Origin: Lachnospiraceae bacterium UBA6998
GTDB lineage: Bacteria > Bacillota > Clostridia > Lachnospirales > Lachnospiraceae
DNA: 48,478 bases
Direction: 5' to 3'
Assembly (NCBI GenBank): GCA_002448395.1
Contig: DJXS01000121.1
Location: 1-48,478 of the forward strand
Below are positions 1 through 9,827 of this stretch, one piece after another. Each line of letters starts with the position of its first letter. Positions within the stretch are counted from its first letter, which is position 1. The translations under genes and the position numbers were made by a program. Below the pieces are notes generated by a model, which was not told the DNA's origin, made no database searches, and was given only the letters and a program-made list of their open reading frames with translations.

Positions 1-2192
1 TGAGCAAGACTTTCTTCGACAGCATTCTTGAAGCTGAGAAGAAGGCACACGGCTATGTATATGACACAGAACTGAAGGCAGAGGATCTTCAGAATGTCAT
101 TGCCAAGTACAAAGAGATCTATGCTGAGAAGATGGGCGAGGAGTTCCCTCAGGATCCCAAGGTACAGCTGATGGAAGCCATCAAGGCTGTTTTCCGTTCC
201 TGGGACAATCCCAGAGCTAACTACTACAGAATGATGAACGATATCCCTTATGAGTGGGGTACCGCTGTCAACGTTCAGTCCATGGTATTCGGCAACATGG
301 GCAATACTTCCGGTACCGGCGTTGCGTTCACACGTAACCCTGCAACCGGTGCGAAGGGTATTTTCGGTGAGTATCTGATCAACGCACAGGGCGAAGACGT
401 CGTCGCGGGTATCCGTACTCCTCAGCCGATCACACAGCTTGAGAAGGATCTTCCCGAGTGCTACAAGCAGTTCATCGCTATCGCTGACAGACTTGAGAAG
501 CACTATCGCGACATGCAGGATATGGAGTTCACCATTGAGGAAGGCAAGCTGTACTTCCTGCAGACCAGAAACGGCAAGAGAACCGCACAGGCTGCTATCC
601 AGGTTGCGTGCGATCTGGTAGATGAAGGCATGATCACTCCTCAGGAAGCAGTTCTTCGTATCGAGGCCAAGAGCCTTGACCAGCTGCTGCACCCTGCGTT
701 TGATGCTGCCGCACTTAAGAACGGCAAGCAGATCGGCGAGGCGCTTCCCGCTTCTCCCGGCGCTGCTGCAGGCCGCATCTATTTCAACGCTGACGACGCT
801 GTAGCAGCACACGCTGCAGGCAGCAGAGTCATCCTGGTCCGTCAGGAGACATCCCCCGAGGATATCGAGGGTATGCACGCTGCAGAGGGCGTTCTGACCA
901 TGCGCGGCGGCATGACCTCCCACGCGGCAGTTGTCGCTCGCGGCATGGGCACTTGCTGCGTATCCGGCTGCGGCGACCTCAAGGTTCATGAAGAAGATAA
1001 GTTCATCGAGCTGGGCGGCTACACCATCAAGGAAGGCGAGTACATCTCCCTTGACGGCTCCACCGGCAAGATCTATCTTGGCGATATCCCGACAGTTGAG
1101 GCATCCATTTCCGGCAACTTCGAGAGAATCATGAACTGGGCGGACCAGTTCAGAAGACTGAAAGTCAGAACCAACGCCGACACACCTGAGGATGCTGCAA
1201 ACGCAGTCCGCATGGGCGCTGAAGGTATCGGTCTTACAAGAACCGAGCACATGTTCTTCAATCCTGAGAGAATCCCGAAGATCCGCAAGATGATCCTCTC
1301 CGATACAGTCGAAGAGAGAGAAGCGGCTCTGAACGAACTGATTCCTTTCCAGAAGGGCGACTTCAAGGGCATTTACAAGGCTATGGAAGGCAGACCGGTC
1401 ACTATCCGTTTCCTGGATCCGCCGCTTCATGAGTTCGTTCCTACAACAGAAGAGGACATCAAGGAACTCGCCGATGAGATGGGCCTGTCCGTAGAAGTAG
1501 TCAAGGCTCGCTGCGACTCCCTGCACGAGTTCAACCCGATGATGGGTCACCGCGGCTGCCGTCTGGCTGTCACATTCCCTGAGATCGCTAAGATGCAGAC
1601 CAGAGCTGTCATGGAAGCTGCGATCGAAGTCAATGCTGAGGAAGGCTATGACATCATCCCCGAGATCATGGTTCCCCTGGTAGGCGACAAGAAAGAGCTC
1701 GCGTTCGTCAAGAAGACCATCGTCGAGACCGCTGAAGAAGTCAAGAAGGAGAAAGGCTCCGACATCGAGTACCACATCGGTACAATGATCGAGATCCCCA
1801 GAGCAGCTCTTATGGCTGACGAGATCGCAGAGGAAGCTCAGTTCTTCAGCTTCGGCACAAACGACCTGACTCAGATGACATTCGGCTTCTCCCGTGATGA
1901 CGCAGGCAAGTTCCTGACCGACTACTACAAGAGCAAGATCTATGAGTCTGATCCTTTCGCACACCTCGACCAGAACGGCGTTGGCCAGCTGATCCAGATG
2001 GCTGCTGATAAGGGCCGCAAGGTACGTCCCGACATCAAGCTCGGCATCTGCGGTGAGCACGGCGGCGATCCCGCTTCCATCGAGTTCTGCAACAAGGTCG
2101 GCCTGACCTATGTTTCCTGCTCACCTTTCCGTGTACCGATCGCAAGACTGGCAGCTGCCCAGGCGGCGATCACGAACGGCGATGTGAAGTAA
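1..2192 (+). CDS. ppdK: Pyruvate, phosphate dikinase, C-terminal part (5' end outside window)
   Basis: PPDK interconverts pyruvate, ATP and phosphate with PEP, AMP and pyrophosphate in the cytosol. The open frame runs from base 3 with no start, giving about 729 residues of a family usually near 875, so the beginning of the ATP-grasp domain lies outside. Visible in order are the end of the nucleotide-binding domain (QDPKVQLMEAIKAVFRSWDN), the swivelling domain with the phospho-histidine motif GGMTSHAAVVARG, and the PEP/pyruvate barrel with GTNDLTQMTFG and the late cysteine region ICGEHGGDPASIEFC. The internal ATG at 132 is not the start, because homologous sequence continues upstream of it. 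A strong terminator follows 20 bases after the stop. Identification is secure. Confidence 0.97.
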   Translation, partial: SKTFFDSILEAEKKAHGYVYDTELKAEDLQNVIAKYKEIYAEKMGEEFPQDPKVQLMEAIKAVFRSWDNPRANYYRMMNDIPYEWGTAVNVQSMVFGNMGNTSGTGVAFTRNPATGAKGIFGEYLINAQGEDVVAGIRTPQPITQLEKDLPECYKQFIAIADRLEKHYRDMQDMEFTIEEGKLYFLQTRNGKRTAQAAIQVACDLVDEGMITPQEAVLRIEAKSLDQLLHPAFDAAALKNGKQIGEALPASPGAAAGRIYFNADDAVAAHAAGSRVILVRQETSPEDIEGMHAAEGVLTMRGGMTSHAAVVARGMGTCCVSGCGDLKVHEEDKFIELGGYTIKEGEYISLDGSTGKIYLGDIPTVEASISGNFERIMNWADQFRRLKVRTNADTPEDAANAVRMGAEGIGLTRTEHMFFNPERIPKIRKMILSDTVEEREAALNELIPFQKGDFKGIYKAMEGRPVTIRFLDPPLHEFVPTTEEDIKELADEMGLSVEVVKARCDSLHEFNPMMGHRGCRLAVTFPEIAKMQTRAVMEAAIEVNAEEGYDIIPEIMVPLVGDKKELAFVKKTIVETAEEVKKEKGSDIEYHIGTMIEIPRAALMADEIAEEAQFFSFGTNDLTQMTFGFSRDDAGKFLTDYYKSKIYESDPFAHLDQNGVGQLIQMAADKGRKVRPDIKLGICGEHGGDPASIEFCNKVGLTYVSCSPFRVPIARLAAAQAAITNGDVK

Positions 2193-2211
2193 TAACAAAA
2201 CCGGATACTTT

Positions 2212-2245
2212 AAAAGGGACTGCCGTTCGCGGCAGTCCCTTTTTT
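2212..2245 (+). terminator. Intrinsic terminator of ppdK
   Basis: A perfect 10-bp stem (GGGACTGCCG at 2216-2225, CGGCAGTCCC at 2230-2239) closes on a TTCG tetraloop and is followed by six T. An A-run in front of the stem makes it partly bidirectional, which suits the convergent gene at 2281-2544. Confidence 0.95.
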
Positions 2246-2280
2246 AAAGAAATTTGTTAATAAAATATAAAGTTATCCGG

Positions 2281-2544
2281 TCAGGCGAGTCCTTTCCATG
2301 TGACGCCGTAAACCTGCTCCATAACCTTGCGGACTTCGTCCATCATATGCTGACACGCTTCGCTCTCGGTTGCGAACTGCATGAGGCCGATCTTCTTCTT
2401 CTTCTCACTGAAGTATACTTCCCAGCTGTCCTGCTTGTTCTTTCCCATGCAGATCCTTCCGCCGTGGGAACCGCCCTTGAGGTTATATAAACGAGAAGGA
2501 ACAAGATGTTCTTTGAAGAATGCTTTAAGCTCTTTTACAGTCAT
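2281..2544 (-). CDS. Small uncharacterised soluble protein (87 aa)
   Basis: I do not recognise this protein with certainty. It starts MTVKELKAFF and carries a short pattern (LYNLKGGSHGG, then WEVYFSEKKKK, then a helix with ATESEACQHMMDEV). That layout resembles small proteins of Firmicutes and Bacteroidetes often found as presumed immunity or hypothetical proteins, but this is only a resemblance. There is no signal peptide or membrane segment. The start at 2544 is chosen over an upstream ATG at 2571 because an excellent ribosome-binding site (AAAGGAGGAGACTC) lies just before it and inside the longer frame. The gene stands alone, convergent to ppdK, and a perfect 31-bp palindrome lies 25 bases upstream of its start codon. 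Confidence 0.7.
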   Translation of the reverse strand: MTVKELKAFFKEHLVPSRLYNLKGGSHGGRICMGKNKQDSWEVYFSEKKKKIGLMQFATESEACQHMMDEVRKVMEQVYGVTWKGLA

Positions 2545-2569
2545 GAGTCTCCTCCTTTTATTGAAAATC

Positions 2570-2600
2570 ATTATAAGTAGTTTTGAAAACTACTTATAAT
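2570..2600. promoter_or_regulatory. Perfect 31-bp palindrome upstream of the small gene
   Basis: Arms ATTATAAGTAGTTTT (2570-2584) and AAAACTACTTATAAT (2586-2600) are exact reverse complements around one G. It sits between the small reverse-strand gene and the groES promoter region. Symmetry and position suit a repressor operator overlapping -10-like TATAAT boxes. A transcript hairpin is the alternative; it lacks a following T-run, so a terminator is unlikely. Confidence 0.6.
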
Positions 2601-2760
2601 ATAGCACCGGGAGTCAAAGCTTTCAATACGCATCACGATTTTTTCATGTATAAATAAAATATTAAATATGAAAAAACGGGATGAGTGAGTAAATGCAAGA
2701 ATATGAGAGAAATAATAAGATATTAAGAGATATATGCTGTTTTTGCGGCGATTAATTCGG

Positions 2761-2789
2761 TTGCAAACAAAAGGGGATAAAACTATTAT
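2761..2789 (+). promoter_or_regulatory. Sigma-A promoter of groESL
   Basis: TTGCAA at 2761-2766 and TATTAT at 2784-2789 are separated by exactly 17 bp. The expected start point, near 2796, lies just before the CIRCE operator, as in other HrcA-controlled groESL operons. The stretch 2601-2760 before it is AT-rich and I see no gene in it. Confidence 0.85.
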
Positions 2790-2800
2790 ACCAACTAGAG

Positions 2801-2827
2801 TTAGCACTCGACATGAATGAGTGCTAA
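2801..2827. promoter_or_regulatory. CIRCE operator (HrcA binding site)
   Basis: TTAGCACTC (2801-2809), nine spacer bases, GAGTGCTAA (2819-2827): an exact match to the CIRCE consensus. HrcA bound here represses groESL until heat stress titrates GroEL. hrcA is not in this window. Confidence 0.98.
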
Positions 2828-2884
2828 CAACCAATTGCTGAATATGTAAATGGATCATTCACGCATGATAAGGAGGCGTAAAAC

Positions 2885-3169
2885 ATGAAGTTAGTACCTT
2901 TAGGAGACAGAGTCGTACTCAAACAGCTTGAGGCGGAGCAGACAACAAAGTCCGGCATTGTTCTTCCCGGACAGGAGAAAGAAAAACCCCAGCAGGCGGA
3001 AGTCATCGCTGTCGGCCCTGGCGGAGTTGTTGACGGCAAAGAGATCAAGATGGAAGTTAAGGCCGGCGACAAGGTCATCTATTCCAAGTATGCGGGAACA
3101 GAAGTCAAGCTCGAGGATGAGAAGTTCATCATCGTCAAGCAGAATGACATTCTGGCAGTGATCGAATAA
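2885..3169 (+). CDS. groES: Co-chaperonin GroES
   Basis: The 10-kDa lid of the GroEL chamber forms a heptamer and regulates folding cycles in the cytosol. At 94 residues it has the normal length. It begins MKLVPLGDRVVLKQLE, carries the mobile-loop region around TTKSGIVLPG, and ends with the typical beta strand NDILAVIE. The ATG follows AAGGAGG by eight bases. It is first in the groES-groL operon, under the CIRCE promoter. Confidence 0.98.
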   Translation: MKLVPLGDRVVLKQLEAEQTTKSGIVLPGQEKEKPQQAEVIAVGPGGVVDGKEIKMEVKAGDKVIYSKYAGTEVKLEDEKFIIVKQNDILAVIE

Positions 3170-3197
3170 ATCATACAGACTATATTTTGAAACTTAG

Positions 3198-5082
<1,885 letters not shown>

Positions 5083-5106
5083 CCTGAAGTAATCTGTCAA
5101 TTTTAT

Positions 5107-5135
5107 TTGACGGACTTGTCAAATAATCTTATAAT
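5107..5135 (+). promoter_or_regulatory. Sigma-A promoter of rel
   Basis: TTGACG (5107-5112) and TATAAT (5130-5135) are separated by 17 bp, close to consensus, 52 bases before the rel start. Confidence 0.85.
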
Positions 5136-5187
5136 GGCAGTACTTTATTAAAAGTTTATAAAAAACTGAAAGGATCAGATCGCGAAT

Positions 5188-7494
5188 ATGGCCGATACCA
5201 TCGTCAAAAAGGGCTTCGAAGAATTTGACAGAGGCACTATAGAGAATATCGCAGAGTATTTAAGTCCGGAAGAACTCTATTCGGATGTTATTGAGCGTGT
5301 CAGAAAATATCATCCCTCAGACGACATATCACTGATCGAGAAGGGCTATGAAGTCGCGAAGAAAGCCCATGAGGGGCAGAAGCGCAAATCCGGAGAACCG
5401 TACATCATCCATCCGCTCTATGTGGCTCTGATCCTGGCAGATCTGGAACTGGATAAGGAGACGATCACAGCAGGTCTCCTTCACGATGTTGTTGAAGATA
5501 CGATCATGACCAAGGCGGAGATCGAGGAGCAGTTCGGCTCTGACGTCGCTCTTTTGGTGGATGGCGTTACCAAACTGGAGAAACTTAAGCTTTCCGGCGA
5601 CTATCAGGACAAGACCCAGGTCCAGCAGGAGGAGCAGGCGAGAAATCTGCGCAAGATGTTCCTGGCCATGGCCAAGGATATCCGTGTTATTCTGATCAAG
5701 CTGGCAGACCGTCTCCACAATATGCGGACACTCGGACACATGCCTCCGGAGAAGCAGATCCGCATTGCCCAGGAGACCCTGGATATTTATTCGCCCATCG
5801 CGTCCAGACTCGGAATTTCCATGATCAAGGTGGAACTGGACGATCTTTCCCTCAAATATCTCAAACCCGACGTTTACTATGATCTCGTAGAGAAAGTCGC
5901 GCAGCGCAAATCCGAAAGGGAGCGGTATGTGCAGGAGATCGCGGTCGAAGTCGCCGAGCACATCAAGGAAGCCGGCATCGAAGGCAAGGTAGACGGCCGC
6001 GTCAAACACTTTTTCAGTATATATAAGAAAATGGTGAACCAGGGGAAATCCCTGGATCAGATATATGATCTGTTTGCGGTCAGGATCATTGTGAATTCAG
6101 TGAAGGACTGCTATGCGGCTCTGGGCATCATCCATGAGATGTATAAGCCGATCCCCGGCAGGTTTAAGGACTACATCGCAATGCCCAAGCCCAACATGTA
6201 CCAGTCTCTGCACACAACTCTGATCGGTCCCACCGGTCAGCCTTTTGAGATCCAGATCCGCACATTCGCAATGCACAGAGCTGCCGAATACGGTATCGCG
6301 GCCCACTGGAAATATAAGGAACAATCCGACGGCAAGAAGGTCGAGAACAAGGAAGAGGAGAAACTGACCTGGCTCAGGCAGATCCTGGAGTGGCAGCGGG
6401 ACATGTCGGACAACAAGGAATTCATGGATCTGCTAAAGAGCGATCTGGATCTGTTCTCCGACAGCGTATACTGTTTTACACCCAGAGGAGAGGTCAAGAA
6501 CCTTCCGGCGGGATCGACGCCCATTGACTTCGCCTACTCTATTCACTCCGCTGTGGGCAACCGCATGATAGGAGCAAGAGTAAACGGCAGGATCGTCAAT
6601 ATTGATTATCAGATCAGAAACGGCGACCGGATCGAGATCATCACATCCCAGAACTCCAAGGGCCCCAGCCCTGACTGGCTCGGTATCGCGAGGAGCGCCT
6701 CGACGCGCAACAAGATCAACCAGTGGTTCAGGCGGGAGATGAAGGAAGAGAACATAAACAGAGGAAGAGAGCTCATGCTCTCATACTGTAAATCCAAAGG
6801 TTATGTTCTTTCGGACCTGCTCAAACCGGAGTATAAAGAAGCAGTACTGAGAAAATACGGATTCAGGGAGTGGGACGCAGTTCTTGCGGCGATCGGCCAC
6901 GGCGGCATCAGAGAAGGACAGGTCGTCAACAAACTTCATGAACTCTACGAAGAGGATCATAAGAAGCAGATCACAGATGAGGAAGTGCTCAAGGAAATCG
7001 CCGAGCACAAGCCGCACATGCACAGTAAGGGACAGAGTTCCATTATTGTCAAGGGTATCCACGATGTGGCTGTTAGATTCTCCAAATGCTGCAATCCCGT
7101 TCCGGGAGATGAGATCGTCGGCTTTGTTACAAGGGGCCGCGGCGTATCGATCCACAGAGCGGACTGCGTCAATGTCATCAATCTTGACGAAGAGAATAAG
7201 GGAAGGGTCATCGAGGCCTCCTGGGTAGACGGCGCGGAGGATGAGAAGGAAGCAGGATTTGTCTGTGAGATCAATATATACGCCAACGACAGAGCGGGAC
7301 TTCTCAACGATGTGACAAGAAACTTCTCAGAGAGAGATATCAATATACTGAAAGTCAACACCATGACCAGCAAGCACGGGATCGCGACACTGACCATCAG
7401 CTTCGAGGTCAAGAGCGCCAAAGAGCTGCAGGAGATCTGCGGCAAACTCCAGAATATCCGCGGAGTGCAGGCTGTAAAGAGAACGAACGGCTGA
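5188..7494 (+). CDS. rel: Bifunctional (p)ppGpp synthetase/hydrolase
   Basis: It makes and degrades the stringent-response alarmone (p)ppGpp. At 768 residues it is a full-length long RSH protein. The N-terminal hydrolase domain has HD at 99-100 and ED at 103-104 (LLHDVVEDT). The synthetase domain has RFKD at 325-328, the form typical of bifunctional enzymes, followed by YQSLHTT. A TGS domain lies near 430-495, the conserved cysteine motif SKCCNPVPGDEI near 630-650, and an ACT domain at the end. The ATG follows AAAGGATC. Two genes follow within 21 and 15 bases (MBL hydrolase, hemZ), an order I recall from Lachnospiraceae. ppGpp lowers GTP and so also acts through CodY, encoded about 4.5 kb downstream. 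Confidence 0.97.
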   Translation: MADTIVKKGFEEFDRGTIENIAEYLSPEELYSDVIERVRKYHPSDDISLIEKGYEVAKKAHEGQKRKSGEPYIIHPLYVALILADLELDKETITAGLLHDVVEDTIMTKAEIEEQFGSDVALLVDGVTKLEKLKLSGDYQDKTQVQQEEQARNLRKMFLAMAKDIRVILIKLADRLHNMRTLGHMPPEKQIRIAQETLDIYSPIASRLGISMIKVELDDLSLKYLKPDVYYDLVEKVAQRKSERERYVQEIAVEVAEHIKEAGIEGKVDGRVKHFFSIYKKMVNQGKSLDQIYDLFAVRIIVNSVKDCYAALGIIHEMYKPIPGRFKDYIAMPKPNMYQSLHTTLIGPTGQPFEIQIRTFAMHRAAEYGIAAHWKYKEQSDGKKVENKEEEKLTWLRQILEWQRDMSDNKEFMDLLKSDLDLFSDSVYCFTPRGEVKNLPAGSTPIDFAYSIHSAVGNRMIGARVNGRIVNIDYQIRNGDRIEIITSQNSKGPSPDWLGIARSASTRNKINQWFRREMKEENINRGRELMLSYCKSKGYVLSDLLKPEYKEAVLRKYGFREWDAVLAAIGHGGIREGQVVNKLHELYEEDHKKQITDEEVLKEIAEHKPHMHSKGQSSIIVKGIHDVAVRFSKCCNPVPGDEIVGFVTRGRGVSIHRADCVNVINLDEENKGRVIEASWVDGAEDEKEAGFVCEINIYANDRAGLLNDVTRNFSERDINILKVNTMTSKHGIATLTISFEVKSAKELQEICGKLQNIRGVQAVKRTNG

Positions 7495-7515
7495 CAAGGC
7501 CGCCGGAGGGGATCA

Positions 7516-8166
7516 ATGAAGAAAATAGTGATCGGAAGCTATATGGTCGGCATGGTCCAGACCAACGTTTATTATCTTCACAGAGAAGGAGAGTCTGCGG
7601 CGATCATATTTGATCCGGCTGATTACGGACGGGAGATCTATGAAGCGCTTACTAAGCAGGGTCTTGAGATCAAGGCGATCTTTCTTACGCACGGTCATTT
7701 TGACCACATAAGCGGCGTAAAAGCCCTCAAGGCAGCGTGCGGAGCGCCTGTCTATGCCAGCGCGCTTGAGAGAGACCTGCTGGAGGACTCTCAGCTCAAC
7801 GGTTCTGCTGATATCGGAAGACCGGTCACAGTTACAGCTGACCGCTATCTGATCGACGGCGAGAGCGTTACCGAGGCCGGCATGACAATGCGTGTGATCT
7901 CAACACCGGGACACACAGAAGGCGGCTGCTGTTACTATTTTGACGCCGAGGAAACCGGCGGAGCACCGATGCTCATAAGCGGCGATACTCTCTTTGAGCA
8001 GTCTGTGGGAAGAACGGATCTGCCTACCGGCGATATGCAGGATCTGGTGGAGTCGATCCGCACAAAACTCTATGTCCTTCCCGATGAGACAGAAGTCTAT
8101 TGCGGACACGGAGGAAGCACGAGCATCGGATACGAGAAGAAATATAACTATTTCGTGCACGGGTGA
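7516..8166 (+). CDS. MBL-fold metallohydrolase, glyoxalase II-like
   Basis: A 216-residue single-domain enzyme of the metallo-beta-lactamase fold. Metal ligands are visible: THGHFDH at 58-64 (H59, H61, D63, H64), PGHTEGG, SGDTLF and CGHGG near the end. The size and motifs match the short hydroxyacylglutathione-hydrolase-like group, but the real substrate is unknown; these bacteria usually lack glutathione. It starts 21 bases after rel with the site GGAGGGG, and hemZ follows 15 bases later, so all three are probably co-transcribed. Confidence 0.88.
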   Translation: MKKIVIGSYMVGMVQTNVYYLHREGESAAIIFDPADYGREIYEALTKQGLEIKAIFLTHGHFDHISGVKALKAACGAPVYASALERDLLEDSQLNGSADIGRPVTVTADRYLIDGESVTEAGMTMRVISTPGHTEGGCCYYFDAEETGGAPMLISGDTLFEQSVGRTDLPTGDMQDLVESIRTKLYVLPDETEVYCGHGGSTSIGYEKKYNYFVHG

Positions 8167-8181
8167 TCCCTGTGCGCGTAA

Positions 8182-9717
8182 ATGACTGATTGGAAACAAA
8201 TGATCGCTGTAGAAAATATAGAATTATATAGATACGAAATACACTCTCTCCTGAAAGCTTTTTACCCTCAGGAGACAGTCAAGGTATTTGTCGGTGAGCC
8301 GGATGTGGGGAAGTATCCTGACCCGGCTTTTCTGCGTGCAGAATTTTCAGATGGCAGTATCGAGATGGAACTTCTGCCGGAAGGAGCTCCGGATCAGGAG
8401 GCGCATGTTCCGCTCACAAGAAGGATCGAAGCGCCCGAAGGCGTATCCTTTGGCACAAAGAGCCCTGCCTGCAAGAACGCGGCCAAGCATATGCTGTATG
8501 AGATGCTCTCGGAATACACCGGGACAACTCTGCCCTGGGGAGAACTCATCGGAATCAGACCCACCAAGATCGCCATGGGAAGGCTCAGAGACGGGGATAC
8601 TCCCGAGGAAGCAGCTCTGTATATGCAGAGGGAGCATCTTGTGAGCCGCGAGAAGGCGGAACTGGCAGCTGAGATCGCAGAGCGCGAGAGAAGAATCCTC
8701 TCAGGTATTCACTATGAAAACGGATACAGTCTCTACGTGGGGATTCCTTTCTGTCCCACAACCTGCCTGTACTGCTCTTTCACATCGTTCCCGCTTACTT
8801 CCTGGAAAAACAGGGTAGACGAATACCTTGACGCCCTTGAGAGGGAAATGGAGGCCTCAGCGCCCCTGATGAAAGGCAAAATATTGGATACGCTCTACAT
8901 TGGCGGCGGAACACCCACTACTTTAGAGCCTTCTCAATCGAGGAGGCTGATCAGTATGATCAGACAGTATTTTGACCTGTCAGCTCTGCAGGAGTTCACG
9001 GTGGAAGCCGGAAGACCGGACAGCATCGACGCGGAAAAGCTTGCGGTCCTCAGGGAATGCGGAGTCGGCAGGATCAGTGTCAATCCCCAGACAATGAGAG
9101 ACAGCACTCTGAAACTGATCGGAAGACAGCACAGCGCCGCGCAGACGGAAGCAGCCTTCAGACTCGCCAGAGAAGCGGGATTCGACAATATCAATATGGA
9201 TATTATTCTGGGACTTCCCGGCGAGACATGTGAAGACGTGCAGTATACGATCGACCGGATAAAGGAACTGGGGCCGGATGATCTCACTGTTCATTCCCTT
9301 GCGATCAAGCGGGCGTCGAAGCTGCAGAAATGGATCGAGAAGAACGGTTTTTCATCGATCAACAACACGGACGAGAGCATGAAGATCGCCGCAAGGGGAG
9401 CGGCGGACATGGGAATGACCCCCTATTATCTATACAGGCAGAAAAACATGTCGGGGAATTTTGAAAATGTGGGCTATGCCAAAGAGGGCAAGGCAGGAAT
9501 CTACAATATTCTCATAATGGAAGAGAAACAGTCCATTCTGGCCCTGGGAGCAGGCAGCATTTCCAAAGGAGTATTTCCGGGCGGTCGGATCGAGAGATGC
9601 GACGACGCCAAGGAAGCAGCCATCTATATCGATCACATAGAAGAGATGATCGAAAGGAAAAGAAAACTCTTCGGAGATCAAAACAGTCTTGCAAACCAAG
9701 GTGAAATTGTGTTATAG
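8182..9717 (+). CDS. hemZ: HemZ-type radical SAM coproporphyrinogen dehydrogenase-like protein
   Basis: A 511-residue radical SAM protein of the HemN/HemZ family. The N-terminal extension (about 180 residues, including ELIGIRPTKIAMG) typical of HemZ precedes the iron-sulfur motif CPTTCLYC (C191, C195, C198), the TLYIGGGTPT segment and QTMRDSTLKLIGRQH. HemZ is named as oxygen-independent coproporphyrinogen III oxidase, but many clostridia with HemZ lack a full heme pathway, so the substrate is uncertain. The annotated ATG has a poor ribosome-binding site; an ATG six codons later (8200) is possible. It follows the MBL hydrolase by 15 bases. Confidence 0.88.
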   Translation: MTDWKQMIAVENIELYRYEIHSLLKAFYPQETVKVFVGEPDVGKYPDPAFLRAEFSDGSIEMELLPEGAPDQEAHVPLTRRIEAPEGVSFGTKSPACKNAAKHMLYEMLSEYTGTTLPWGELIGIRPTKIAMGRLRDGDTPEEAALYMQREHLVSREKAELAAEIAERERRILSGIHYENGYSLYVGIPFCPTTCLYCSFTSFPLTSWKNRVDEYLDALEREMEASAPLMKGKILDTLYIGGGTPTTLEPSQSRRLISMIRQYFDLSALQEFTVEAGRPDSIDAEKLAVLRECGVGRISVNPQTMRDSTLKLIGRQHSAAQTEAAFRLAREAGFDNINMDIILGLPGETCEDVQYTIDRIKELGPDDLTVHSLAIKRASKLQKWIEKNGFSSINNTDESMKIAARGAADMGMTPYYLYRQKNMSGNFENVGYAKEGKAGIYNILIMEEKQSILALGAGSISKGVFPGGRIERCDDAKEAAIYIDHIEEMIERKRKLFGDQNSLANQGEIVL

Positions 9718-9750
9718 TACCCGAAGTTTGTCGATATTATTCGATATTAT

Positions 9751-9779
9751 TTGACAAAATAATCGATATAATGAAGAAT
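9751..9779 (+). promoter_or_regulatory. Candidate topA promoter within repeats
   Basis: TTGACA (9751-9756) is followed after 17 bp by AAGAAT (9774-9779). A perfect TATAAT (9767-9772) also occurs but only 10 bp after TTGACA. Just upstream the 10-mer TCGATATTAT is tandemly repeated (9731-9750), and the TTGACA lies in a small inverted repeat (ATTATTT 9746-9752, AAATAAT 9757-9763). Which boxes are used is open. Confidence 0.5.
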
Positions 9780-9827
9780 TGTGTGACGATTCGGGACAGA
9801 CAAAAAATTGATGCATAAGAGGTAGAA

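Noticed and set aside
2554..2571. Upstream ATG for the small reverse-strand gene
   Set aside because: The ribosome-binding site for ATG 2544 lies inside this extension, so the shorter start is better.
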